A DNA stretch of 56,296 bases. It comes from CAYQPF01 sp964419225 (GTDB lineage: Bacteria > Cloacimonadota > Cloacimonadia > Cloacimonadales > CAYQPF01). Below, piece by piece: positions 1-10,200 of this stretch. The notes beneath the pieces are model-generated. The model saw only the letters and a list, made by a program, of their open reading frames with translations. It was not told where the DNA came from and ran no database searches. The stretch covers positions 1-56,296 of the forward strand of contig CAYQPF010000015.1 of NCBI GenBank assembly GCA_964419225.1. Direction: 5' to 3'. Positions within the stretch are counted from its first letter, which is position 1. Each line of letters opens with the position of its first letter. The position numbers were made by a program, and so were the translations under genes.

Positions 1-3000
1 AGCTTTTCAATTTCCTGTTTAACCGCTCCCAACCCAACACCTCTGCCTGATATAGCAGTAACTCTTTCTTTGGTAGAAAAACCATCCTCGAAGAGGAACT
101 CCAAAAGTGCTTCATCATCCAATAGATTAACATCAAAATTGCTCCCCTGACTTGTCTGCAGAGAAAGTAACTTTGGTTCTATCTTCCCGGATTGTAATTG
201 ATCAGTGATCTTTTTACGAATTTTTGCTAAATCTATTCCTGATCCATCATCACTCAAAGTCAAAGTAAAATACTTGTCTATGGATTTTTTTAAGGTACAC
301 CTAATTGTTCCTGCTTCAGATTTATTCAGTTCTTCAAGGCGGATATCAGGTTCTTCAATTCCATGATCAATCATATTTCGGAAAATGTGAATGATTATTT
401 TTGTGAAATCATAATAAATGTCGTAGTCCAGGAAAATGTTGTCACCTTCAACTTCAAGAGGATTGATAAGTTTGCCCAATGATTCCGCCAGCTGGTTGAG
501 ATATTCAGAATAGCCTGAAATACAATCTTTGAGGTTAAAATAGCGAAGTTGACGAACTTTCTGAAGAAGTTCTGCATAGTCGCCCATCGGGAAATTGATT
601 AGGATAAAATCTTCAATTTGGTAAACAACATTTTTATCAACAATCAAAGTATCTGTATCATCGAAGATATCTCTGCCAATTTTCTCTTTGATCAAATTCA
701 TCTCGGAATTTATCCAAGCCTCAAAGTCATATGCACTCAATCGACTGCTGAGTACGTCCAGAGTTAATTCTCCTTCTTGTTGGGATATTCCGGCCAGGAC
801 ATCTTCCACCTTCATCAGCATACTGGCAACATAGGTCATATTCCATTGGGCAAAATCTCCTTTGAAGGTATGGATCTTGCGATATATTTCGGAGATCTTG
901 GTCAAATAATTGCTTTCAGAGTAGATGATATTTTTCAGCTCTTCCTGGAAATAATGCTTGTATTCATTAATACTTTTTTTGATCAAGCTGGAATCAGATA
1001 TAGCTTTCACAATCATTTTCTGTACGTTTCTTTCGCTTTCCATTTCCTGCTCAAGGAATTTCTTATCTGTAACATCTGTGAGGATGACCATTATTTTCTT
1101 TTTACTCAGATCATCGATCATCTTATACTCCAGTTTAAGAAACCTGTCGTTGAAAACAGTTTCTTCCGGGAGAATAGCAAAATATGCACTGATTGTTAAT
1201 TTATTTGTGGTCGTAAACAGCTGTTTTAAAATATCGCTGTTGGTTTTCTTTTCATCTTCAATAGCATCTGCAAATACTAATTCTACAAAATCTCTTTGCG
1301 TTATGTCTTCATTAAAAATCTTGAAACACTCTTTACTATATTCCTCTTCAATAAGCAGATCAGCATCAAAGGTCAGGAAGCCCTGACCTGCATGATCTAA
1401 TAAATTCTTGATATTCCTGGTTTTTTCTGCAATTTGAATCTTTAATTCTTCGTTATATTTTTTTTGTAAATTCTCGTTGTCTTTTCGCTCTGTTATGTCC
1501 TTAATTGTTCCTTCCACTGCATCCCGGTTATTGTATGTTATTATCCCCGCATTTAAGATAACTGGCACATGTATCCCTTCACGATTTAATATATTGATTT
1601 CATATTCCTGAGGGATTATTTCTCCTGCCAATCTCAGTTTGTTATTCTTCTTAACATTTTCCAAATCCTTAGGAGTAACCAGTGTTGTGTAATTTTTCCC
1701 CACCATTTCTTCATATCGCATCCCGACCAAATCAAGTAACCCTTTATTTACATACTGAATTTTGTCATCCTGAATAATAAATACACCATCCTGAAGATTG
1801 TCAACCAAGGTGCGGAATTTCTCTTCAGACTGCTCTACATCCTTATATAACAAAGCTGTTTCCAAAGACGCTGCGAACTGAGAAGCTATCAACTCCAATA
1901 AGGGCAGCTTACTCCTGGAAAAAGCTCCATATACATGATGATTCTCCAGATAAAGATATCCCTGTACTGTACTTTTATTCTGGATCGGAATACAAAGGAG
2001 TGATTTTATTTGATTGGTTTGAAAATAAATATCCTCATAGAAAATCCCATCCGCCAATACATTATCAATTACTATACTGTTTTGCTCACGTATAATCCTT
2101 TTAATGATTACATGGGGCAGTCGCGGATAACTCAGATAATCTATCCCTTCCAGAATGCAAGGCTCTTCATCTTCCACATTGGCATCCGTTTTAACAAAAA
2201 CCTTTTTGTCTTCATTTAACAAAAGAACCCCTCTATTTGCTCCGGAGTTTTGTAAAATAATGGAAACCAGTTTCTTCAAAAGATTATTGGAATTTACTTC
2301 TCCGGAAATAGCTTTATAAGTTTTTACAATTGCATCTATCTCAAAAAACTCGCGGTCTTTCCTGGAAGTAGTACTGATAGTACTGCTTTCCTTTAGTACT
2401 TTCGGGTCAACAAACAGATCCGGGTAAAAGTTCCTCAACTGTGATACCTTATTGTCTGCCAGCCAGCTGCGATATGAATAAACAGCCTCTTCTAACAGAA
2501 TTGAAGCCATCTTGAAAATGCCTTTCTCAATGTAGAGCTTTGCCAACATTTCCTTGGCCAAAGCCTCTTCCGATTGGAAAGAATATTCATTAGCTGCTTT
2601 TATTGATTTCTCAAAAAACTCCTCAGCCAAAAGATAATTCTTCAATACTTTGTTTTTTTCTGCTTCCACTAAATAAAATTTATTCAGGAAATTTGCAGGA
2701 TTCAGGTTTGCCCATTTTAGCAGTTTGCCTTGATTCCTTTTTACTTGCAAAACTCTTTGTACTTGAGTAAGTTTACTTCCTTTTGAAGATAAATTCAGCA
2801 AAATTAATGATTCCAAAAAATAAAAATAGGCTATTACTATAGATCCTGTCCTGGCTCCAATATTAGTGCGTGCCTCTTTTATGTATGTATAGGCTTCATC
2901 ATAACAATAAAAATAAACACCTAAAAGCATTTTTATCAGACAAAAATCAAAAATAGCTGTCTTGTTTTGCTGCTGAGTGATTTCTTTAAGTGACTCTTCT

Positions 3001-6000
3001 TCCTCAAAAAGCGACCCTGATAATGACATGGGATTCGCATTACTTTGGTAAAAATTCTTGATGCCCTGCTGCCATAAGGCACTACGTAAATAGATCTGCG
3101 TCTGATTATGCTTTTGCATCATCTGGTTAAAATCGTTTATTTTTGCCATTAAACTATCAAGTTTTTCTCCGGTAAAAAAAGCCATATATGTGTAAGTAAC
3201 TGCAGAATTGGCAGAATATTCCGGATCTCCTGTTTCTATAGCCGTTCTATAGGCTTCCAATAAAGGCATTAATGAGGAGCTCAATGGCCTTTTCCACGGC
3301 ATAACAAAGGCATAAAGAGTAAAGTATGTTTTTGCACTGTCTTTATTCATTTGAAATTTATCTAACAATTTTAAAGCCAAATTCCCGATTTTATATCCAG
3401 ACTTTATATCCTTCATGGGACCGCATAAAATCATGGCATAACCTGCAAAAAAATGAATTCCCTCTGGTGGACACTCCTTTGTGATTATCTTAATTGCTCT
3501 AAATACTATAATCGCTAATAAATATGGCTTAGTGATATATGCTGACACACTCATCAATAACAAAATGTTTATCAGGATTTTTTTATCTCTATCGTCACAT
3601 GGTGTCAAATTTTCCAGATTATCCCAGGACAAGCTCCGAAAATATTGCCGTGTTCTTAAATACTCTGTGAGCACAGTGAGCTTAGTCGGATTCTGAGGTA
3701 GTTTCATGCCCAATAACTCTATACATTGTAACCCGGTTTCCAGTGAATTTTGTAACTCATTCCTGGATATTTGACTCCGCATTCTGATCTCTAACAAGCG
3801 TACCTTTTCAAACGTCGTCTGGGAATACTCCAGTCCAATTTGGATTAAATTATTCAAATAAAATAAATCATCATTTAATAACGCCAGATCTGCAGCTTCG
3901 ATGATTGCAGAAAAAAAATCCTCAGGCTGATAACTTCCTGGTTTCTCACTTAAAAAAGGAGAAATAGCAATTTTATAATATTCGAATGACCTGCTGTATG
4001 ATGAGCTTTCCTGGGACTTTTTCCCGGCTAACAGGTTGAATTGATATTTAAGCTTAGCAAAATTCTTGAGATTATTCGCATCTTTTATTGCGTTAATATG
4101 CCCTACAATTTGAAAAATTATCGAATTTAGTTCTTTGCCCGATTTAAGATAAATCTCAGAATAAAGATAATGATAATAATCTACTAGTTTTGCATGATAA
4201 ACATCTCTGAATTGATCATCCTGCATCTCGTAACACGCCTGCAATAACTTGTCATGGGTAAACTCATAAATGTTCTCAGTCTCAGATACACTATGATATC
4301 TTAGAAATTCACCACTCACCAGATACTGCATATTGTTTTTTATCTCAGTTTCTTCAAAACCACCAATTCTCTTTAATATGTGAAAGTTGAAGATCTTTCC
4401 TATGCAGGAACTAATATACAGAATCTTCTTTTTGGTTTCATCCAGATCCTTTATCTTATCAATTAGAGTATCCACGACATTTCTGGATAGTTCCAAACGA
4501 TGTAATGCCCCAATATCGCATACACACATCTCGACATCATAATCCAAGTGGAAAATTTGCTCTAAAAAACATCGTTTGAACAACTGATCCAAAAAATATG
4601 GATTGCCCATTGTCTTCTGATACATTACCTGTGCGATTTCAACTGACTCTTCAGATGACCATAAAAACTTGTCCATAATAATCGTACTTATGTCTTCAGG
4701 ATCAAGATCCCTCAACTGCAGTATCTTTATCTCAGATTTGATCTCCTTGTTCTGCTCAATAAAATGTAAAAGGGGAGGACTGTCCAATAATGAATTAAGA
4801 TGATAATCACAGAATAACCAAAAATAACTCAATTCATTACTGAGAATGCATTCTTTGACAAATTCAAAAGTGTCTGTATCTGCCAAATGCGTATTGCGAA
4901 CGAGAAAAATTACGGGTAAATCTCTTTTTGGGAACAAAGATATGAAATCTCTTATTGTGGAAAAGTACCTTCGTTTTGTTTCCATGTTGGAGATCTTCTT
5001 CAATGCTGGTTTTTCCCCAATAACATCTTTGGCAGATGGATAAATGTCACATATTACCTGAGCATTATCTCCCAGCTTGTCATTGATGAGTTTGGACCAT
5101 TTGTCCAAATTACCGCTTTTATAGACAATGAAATGGAAAAACTGCTCTATCAGGGAATTCAGAACACTCTGTGTACTATCTGTCTTCTGGATTTGATAAT
5201 CGGTCTGAAGGATCAGACAATTCTTTTCTGTAGCCCAATCTAAAACAGTTCTAATTAATCTTGGATTTGCTGTATCCATGATATGGGTAAGAATTGTAAA
5301 AACATGTTTACCATTTAGAACACTCTGAAAACAATTTTCCAACTCTTCAATATCAGCTTCATTTAAATAATTAATGAATTCTTCACAGGATGAATAATCA
5401 AATTCATCAGCTCCTAAAACAAACTTAGGAATATCATTACTGTCTGTTAAAACAAAACGGCATTTCTCCAGATCTTTTTTTAATCCTAAAATTGATTGAT
5501 AACGGTCTGCCGGATTTTTAGCTATGAGTTTCATCGTAATTTGGGACAGCATTTCTGGGATTTTGGGATTTCTTTCCTGAGGAGAAACTGCCTGTTTGGC
5601 AATATGAGCATGAATTAATTCTGAAGTGTCTGAATAAACAAAAGGAAGGTTTCCCGTTAGCATTTCATAAAAAGTGATTCCCAATGAGTATAGATCTGAT
5701 CTTAAATCCAATTGCGTCTGCAAATGTCCTGTTTGCTCGGGAGAAATATATTCCGGGGTGCCTTCTAAAAAATTGTTCTCTTTATGCTCAAATGGGTTAT
5801 ATTTCTGAGAAATATTTAAATCAATAATCTTAACTAAATATTCCTTTTCATGTACTATTATATTCGTAGGATTGATGTCTTTATGGATAATGTTGAAGGA
5901 ATGCAATGCTTTGATACCTTCTGTGATCATCAGAGCATAATCAAGAAAAGTCGCTGTCTTAAGCTTCCTCTCTTCCAGAAGATCATGTAAGGAAATCCCT

Positions 6001-6245
6001 TCAATATCTTCCAGAATCAGCATAGACTGTTCTTCTGTGCGTTCAAAATCAAGTGCTTTTACAACATAGGCAGAATCAACCTCTTTTAATAATTTATACT
6101 CGCTTTCCAGTTTTTCCGAACTTGCAACAGAACTCTCTGCACTAACTTTAATTATGCAATTTACTCCGTCAGATTCTCTGATGGCTCGATATACTTTATA
6201 ATTAACACTCTCGTAGATCAGCGTTTCTGAACTAAATCCTTCCAT
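1..6245 (-). CDS. Giant Ser/Thr kinase - CheA-like histidine kinase fusion (partial, C-terminus beyond left edge)
   Basis: The reading frame opens at ATG 6245 and runs without its stop to the window edge, giving about 2081 residues. Frame was spot-checked at 5885, 3743, 995 and 59 and is constant; not every codon was verified. It is a paralog of the gene at 7205-14020 and follows it domain for domain. The N-terminal protein kinase has the HstK-type catalytic loop HKDINPTN near residue 121 and an SPEQTG segment. Then come a STAND-like domain without Walker motifs, a long helical region, GAF, PAS (about 4400-6000 nt downstream of the start), Hpt and a CheA-like ATPase with GRGVGLGAVKQE at the very left edge. 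About 190 residues, matching the CheX-like domain of the paralog, are expected outside the window. A CheY-like receiver gene lies 15 nt upstream, so the pair is probably co-transcribed. Function inferred: integration of a signal with phosphotransfer to the receiver. Confidence 0.9.
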   Translation of the reverse strand, partial: MEGFSSETLIYESVNYKVYRAIRESDGVNCIIKVSAESSVASSEKLESEYKLLKEVDSAYVVKALDFERTEEQSMLILEDIEGISLHDLLEERKLKTATFLDYALMITEGIKALHSFNIIHKDINPTNIIVHEKEYLVKIIDLNISQKYNPFEHKENNFLEGTPEYISPEQTGHLQTQLDLRSDLYSLGITFYEMLTGNLPFVYSDTSELIHAHIAKQAVSPQERNPKIPEMLSQITMKLIAKNPADRYQSILGLKKDLEKCRFVLTDSNDIPKFVLGADEFDYSSCEEFINYLNEADIEELENCFQSVLNGKHVFTILTHIMDTANPRLIRTVLDWATEKNCLILQTDYQIQKTDSTQSVLNSLIEQFFHFIVYKSGNLDKWSKLINDKLGDNAQVICDIYPSAKDVIGEKPALKKISNMETKRRYFSTIRDFISLFPKRDLPVIFLVRNTHLADTDTFEFVKECILSNELSYFWLFCDYHLNSLLDSPPLLHFIEQNKEIKSEIKILQLRDLDPEDISTIIMDKFLWSSEESVEIAQVMYQKTMGNPYFLDQLFKRCFLEQIFHLDYDVEMCVCDIGALHRLELSRNVVDTLIDKIKDLDETKKKILYISSCIGKIFNFHILKRIGGFEETEIKNNMQYLVSGEFLRYHSVSETENIYEFTHDKLLQACYEMQDDQFRDVYHAKLVDYYHYLYSEIYLKSGKELNSIIFQIVGHINAIKDANNLKNFAKLKYQFNLLAGKKSQESSSYSRSFEYYKIAISPFLSEKPGSYQPEDFFSAIIEAADLALLNDDLFYLNNLIQIGLEYSQTTFEKVRLLEIRMRSQISRNELQNSLETGLQCIELLGMKLPQNPTKLTVLTEYLRTRQYFRSLSWDNLENLTPCDDRDKKILINILLLMSVSAYITKPYLLAIIVFRAIKIITKECPPEGIHFFAGYAMILCGPMKDIKSGYKIGNLALKLLDKFQMNKDSAKTYFTLYAFVMPWKRPLSSSLMPLLEAYRTAIETGDPEYSANSAVTYTYMAFFTGEKLDSLMAKINDFNQMMQKHNQTQIYLRSALWQQGIKNFYQSNANPMSLSGSLFEEEESLKEITQQQNKTAIFDFCLIKMLLGVYFYCYDEAYTYIKEARTNIGARTGSIVIAYFYFLESLILLNLSSKGSKLTQVQRVLQVKRNQGKLLKWANLNPANFLNKFYLVEAEKNKVLKNYLLAEEFFEKSIKAANEYSFQSEEALAKEMLAKLYIEKGIFKMASILLEEAVYSYRSWLADNKVSQLRNFYPDLFVDPKVLKESSTISTTSRKDREFFEIDAIVKTYKAISGEVNSNNLLKKLVSIILQNSGANRGVLLLNEDKKVFVKTDANVEDEEPCILEGIDYLSYPRLPHVIIKRIIREQNSIVIDNVLADGIFYEDIYFQTNQIKSLLCIPIQNKSTVQGYLYLENHHVYGAFSRSKLPLLELIASQFAASLETALLYKDVEQSEEKFRTLVDNLQDGVFIIQDDKIQYVNKGLLDLVGMRYEEMVGKNYTTLVTPKDLENVKKNNKLRLAGEIIPQEYEINILNREGIHVPVILNAGIITYNNRDAVEGTIKDITERKDNENLQKKYNEELKIQIAEKTRNIKNLLDHAGQGFLTFDADLLIEEEYSKECFKIFNEDITQRDFVELVFADAIEDEKKTNSDILKQLFTTTNKLTISAYFAILPEETVFNDRFLKLEYKMIDDLSKKKIMVILTDVTDKKFLEQEMESERNVQKMIVKAISDSSLIKKSINEYKHYFQEELKNIIYSESNYLTKISEIYRKIHTFKGDFAQWNMTYVASMLMKVEDVLAGISQQEGELTLDVLSSRLSAYDFEAWINSEMNLIKEKIGRDIFDDTDTLIVDKNVVYQIEDFILINFPMGDYAELLQKVRQLRYFNLKDCISGYSEYLNQLAESLGKLINPLEVEGDNIFLDYDIYYDFTKIIIHIFRNMIDHGIEEPDIRLEELNKSEAGTIRCTLKKSIDKYFTLTLSDDGSGIDLAKIRKKITDQLQSGKIEPKLLSLQTSQGSNFDVNLLDDEALLEFLFEDGFSTKERVTAISGRGVGLGAVKQEIEK

Positions 6246-6260
6246 CTGTTTCCTTATGTG

Positions 6261-6635
6261 TTAATTACTCTCTTTATGATTTAAAACCTGCTCAATTACC
6301 TCTCTAACTTTGGCATCACTGAAAGGCTTAAGAATAAAATATTTTGCTCCTGCCTGGATAGCTTGTAGAACATCTTTTTTTTGCTTCAGGGCACTAACAA
6401 TAATTATCGAGGCTTCAGGATCAATTTCCAATATGCGTGAGGTCGCTTCAATACCATTTGTGTCGGGCATGGAAATGTCCATTGTTACCAAATCCGGCTT
6501 TGTCTCAACATATTTAACATAACCTTCATTTCCGTCGGATGCTTCTCCCACAACTTCATGACCAAGTCTTGTTACCAGACTGCGTAAATTTCTCCTCATA
6601 ATAACTGAATCATCAACAATAAGAATTCTTGCCAT
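6261..6635 (-). CDS. CheY-like single-domain response regulator
   Basis: This 124-residue protein is a lone receiver domain with no output domain. It shows the acidic pair DD near residues 8-9, the phosphoacceptor Asp near 52 in the DISMP motif, the VSA switch Ser and the conserved Lys in LKPF. A GGAG ribosome site precedes the ATG. It lies 15 nt upstream of the partial giant kinase and closely resembles the receiver at 14038-14409, which sits in the same place before the other giant kinase. It is probably the phosphoryl acceptor of the kinase encoded just downstream. With no DNA-binding or enzymatic output domain, it likely acts by protein contact, as CheY does; the target is not visible here. 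Confidence 0.93.
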   Translation of the reverse strand: MARILIVDDSVIMRRNLRSLVTRLGHEVVGEASDGNEGYVKYVETKPDLVTMDISMPDTNGIEATSRILEIDPEASIIIVSALKQKKDVLQAIQAGAKYFILKPFSDAKVREVIEQVLNHKESN

Positions 6636-6661
6636 TTTTTACTCCAATAATTAATTCTAAG

Positions 6662-6680
6662 GATTATTAGGCCAATAATC
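6662..6680 (-). promoter_or_regulatory. 19-nt inverted repeat in the leader of receiver gene 2
   Basis: Two perfect 7-nt arms (gattatt and aataatc) are separated by 5 nt, 27 nt upstream of the receiver start codon. The same 7-5-7 layout occurs before the other receiver gene (14442-14460). It could be an operator or a short RNA stem; the role is inference. Confidence 0.4.
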
Positions 6681-6783
6681 TCTTAAGTTTTCAAAATAAA
6701 GATAATGCAATTTGTCCCTTACCAAAGTTACTCTTTTCATAAAGTAGCTTTGCTTTAAAGAGTAATATTAATTTCCCTTTTAG

Positions 6784-6810
6784 ATTGTATAAAGATAGTT
6801 CCACTGTCAA
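6784..6810 (-). promoter_or_regulatory. Candidate sigma-70 promoter for receiver gene 2 and its giant kinase
   Basis: On the minus strand a perfect TTGACA (6810-6805) is followed after 15 nt by TACAAT (6789-6784). The spacer is shorter than the preferred 17 nt. It would give a leader of about 140 nt before the receiver ATG at 6635. Confidence 0.4.
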
Positions 6811-6880
6811 GTATTTTTCTGGTATTTCTTCTATTGTTGTTTATATTATTGTCAGTAGTTGATATTATTAGGAGGTTAAA

Positions 6881-6910
6881 ATGGATCCCAACGTGCAAAT
6901 CTATATTTAA
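6881..6910 (+). other. Nine-codon ORF with strong ribosome site, cut at an inverted-repeat element
   Basis: A GGAGG at 6871-6875 lies 5 nt before ATG 6881, which opens MDPNVQIYI and a TAA stop. The stop is formed by the TTAA at the left boundary of the element at 6907-7127. On the far side of the element a protein-like frame (KLKDDVPWQDIKLDISKAML and four more codons, to TAA at 7198) continues, but it is one nucleotide out of frame if a single TTAA is kept. It may be the relic of a small interrupted gene; this is weak. Confidence 0.25.
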
Positions 6911-7127
6911 CCCGAACTGTGCAGCAGAATCTTTACAATCTGGCTGAAGCTATTTTAGTGGGCTGTGGGCAGTAGTCAGAGGGCAGGAGAGATTTATAGA
7001 AAGAGATTTGAAGAACTTACAATCTCACTCACCATATATTTATTATATAACTTCGTTCGATTGCAAGCCTTCACTTTTCATGATCTTCGATCCAGCTTGC
7101 AAACCTCTACTGCACAATCCGGGTTAA
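6907..7127. mobile_element. MITE-like element bounded by inverted repeats and TTAA
   Basis: The outer sequences tttaacccgaactgtgcag and, on the other strand at the right end, tttaacccggattgtgcag match at 17 of 19 positions. They enclose about 213 bp between TTAA tetranucleotides. No coding region of note lies inside. A third copy of one end (16 of 18 positions) occurs near 43330. Because TTAA is itself palindromic, it cannot be told apart from part of the terminal repeat. It fills most of the 569-bp gap 6636-7204; the rest holds the receiver leader and promoter. Confidence 0.45.
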
Positions 7128-7204
7128 ACTCAAAGATGATGTCCCGTGGCAGGATATTAAACTTGATATTTCTAAAGCTATGCTTAGGAATCATGGATAA
7201 TCTT

Positions 7205-10200
7205 TTACAATTTCTCATCATAAATAAAAATCAATTGAAGATTGCCAAGAGGAGATGTGTATAACAACTGATGGCATTTCTGACCAATCAGACAAACCTG
7301 AGTTGCAGCATCATTAAGAATAACCGGGGTGCTGATCTTGAGATGGATATTTTGTTCTTCCAATTCTGCAAGGGAGTTGCCCAGGATTATATTAAGAATT
7401 TCAGCTATGGTAGGGTGCAGCAGTAGTACTTTTTCCTGCTGAGTTGGTAGTTCCACGAGAAATTTGTCCAGAGTTGTTATCGCAATATTTTCCTGTAAAC
7501 TGATGACAACTCTCGTTCTAAACATCCCTCTGATATCAATGAAAGAGGAAAACATACTGGAATTCAAACAGTAATTATCGCTAATTGTAATGGCCTCTTT
7601 GCACAGATCTATCTGAATGCTTTTTGCAAAAAAAGCCAGTAACTGGTTTTCAACAGCTTGGGTGATTATATTTAAATCGATGTCTTTAGGGAATGACTTT
7701 TCCCTGATTGGCATTTTGATTGTAAAGGTAGTACCCTTATTTTGCTCTGATAGAATTGTAAGAGTTCCGTCCAATCTCTCAATTTCCTGTTTAACAGCTC
7801 CCAACCCAACACCTCTGCCTGATATAGAAGTGGCTGTTTCTTTTGTCGAGAATCCGGTACAGAAAAGAAACTCGATAAGATCATTTTCTCCCAAAAGATC
7901 AGCATCGAAAGTTTGGTATTGCCTGTTGATTCTTAGTAAGAAATTTTCATCAAGGGTATTATCCATGAACTTATCAGCAATTTTAGTCCTGATTTTCTTA
8001 AAATCTATACCTGATCCATCATCAGTCAAGGTCAAAATAAAACTTTGCTCAGGTCCTTTTCTCAAAATACATTTGATAGTGCCGGCTTCAGGTTTATTTA
8101 AAGAGGCAAGTCTTATGTCGGGAAGTTCAATGCCGTGGTCTATCATGTTCCGGAAAATATGGCCGATAACTTTGCTAAAATCATAATAGATATCATAATC
8201 CAGGAAAATATTAGCACCTTCCACTTCGAGTGGTTTAAGGACTTTACCAAGACGTTCGGCAAGCTGAAACAGATAATCAGAATAACCCAGAAGAAGATCT
8301 TTCAGATTTACATATCTTAATTTACGGACTTTTTGAATTAATTCGCGATAATCATCCTTGGGAAAGTTAAGAAAAATGAAATCCTCAATTTCATAAATAA
8401 CCTTTTTATCAACAATAAGGGTATCAGATTCATCAAAAATATCGCGACCAATTTTGTCTTTAATGAGATCTGTTTCAGACTGTATCCAGGCCGTATAATC
8501 ATACTGACAGAGAATATCGGATAGTTCTGTCTGAGTATATTGCTCTTTTTGGTTTGTAATACTGGTCAGAGTGTTTTCGACCTGCATGAGCATTTCCGTC
8601 ACATGAATCATATTCCATTGTCCGAAATCACCTTTGAAAGTATGAATTTTTCGATAAATTGCCGAAATTTTAAGTGAATAAGCAATATCGGAATATATAA
8701 TAGTTTTCAATTCTTCCTGGAAATAATGCTTATATTCGTGAATACTTTTTTTGATCAAACTCGAGTCTGAAATAGCTTTGACAATCATTTTCTGGATATT
8801 TCGTTCGTGTTCCATTTCGTGTTCAAGGATTTTTTTCTCTGTAATATCAGTAATAATGACCATCATCTTCTTTTGTGAGTCAACATTAATCAGTTTGAAT
8901 TCCAGTTTGAGAAATCTTTTTCGATAGGGGGTTTCTTCTGGCAGGATGGAAAAATAGGCATTGATTGATAATTTATTGGTTGCGAGAAAAAGTTTACCTA
9001 ATATTTCCCGATGTATATTTTTTTCTTCCTCTGTTTGATGAATGAAGAGCAATTCTACGAAATCCCTTTTGGAAATATCCCCATGAAAGATCTTATCACA
9101 TTCTTTACTATATTCCTGATCAACGATCAAATTTTCACCGAAAGTGAGAAAACCCTGTCCCGCATGATCCAGGAGATTTCTGATATCTTTTGTTTTCTCG
9201 GCAATTTGCTGCTTCAATGTTTCATTATACATTTTCTGATTGTTCTCTGACAGTTTCCGCTCGGTGATGTCTTTTATAGTGCATTCTATGGCATCTTTGT
9301 CATTGTATGAAATAAATCCTGCACTCATGATTACAGGGACTGTTTTACCTTCATGATGTAAGAAGGTGATTTCCATTTCTTTAGGAATTAGTGCACCTGC
9401 CATGATCAAACTAAAATTATGCTCTAGCAAAACCCAAAAATCTTCTGATATAAAATCTGAGTAAACAACACCAACAACATCTTCATAACGTAATCCGATA
9501 ATTTCTAAAAAGCCCTTATTTACATATTGAATTACATTATCCTGAACAATAAACACACCATCCTGCAAATTATCCACTAAAGTACGGTATTTCTCCTCAG
9601 ATTGTTTAATGCTTTTATATAATCCTGCTGTCTCTAAGGAAGCCGCAAACTGAGAAGCAATTAATTCAAGCAGAGGCAGTCGGCTTCGCGAAAAAGCTCC
9701 ATTTACATGTTGATTCTCCAAATATAAAAAGCCCTGTACAATACTTTTGTTTTGAATAGGAATACATAAAAGTGACTTTACAGGATTGGTCTGAAAATAA
9801 GCATCCTCATAATATAAACCATCTGAAATTATATTGTCAATTATTACACTGACTTCTTCCTTAATCATCCGGGTAACAAATGTTTTGGGAAGTTGTTTGT
9901 AATCCTGATAGCGGATTCCCTCCAGGATTCTGGGTTCTTCTTCATCAGCATTTGCATCTACTTTTACCATGACCTGATCGCCTTCTTTTATGAGAAGAAT
10001 TCCTTTGTTTGCTCCTGAATTATGGAGAATAATTGAAATCAGCTTTTTTAGAAGATTATCGATTTTAACTTCTCCTGAAATCGCCTTGTAAGTGCGCACA
10101 ACTGCATCGATTTCAAAAAACTCACGATCCTGTCTCGAAGTACTACCTTTGTGAAAAGTACTCAGAAATGATTTGGTCTTTCCTAATATTGGCAGAAAAT

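Noticed and set aside
777..1386. Plus-strand open frames inside the left giant kinase
   Set aside because: They are antisense to a continuous minus-strand kinase frame that matches its paralog; no ribosome site or recognisable product.
6965..7264. 99-codon plus-strand frame
   Set aside because: It runs across the inverted-repeat element and into the 3' end of the giant kinase, with no domain and no good start context.
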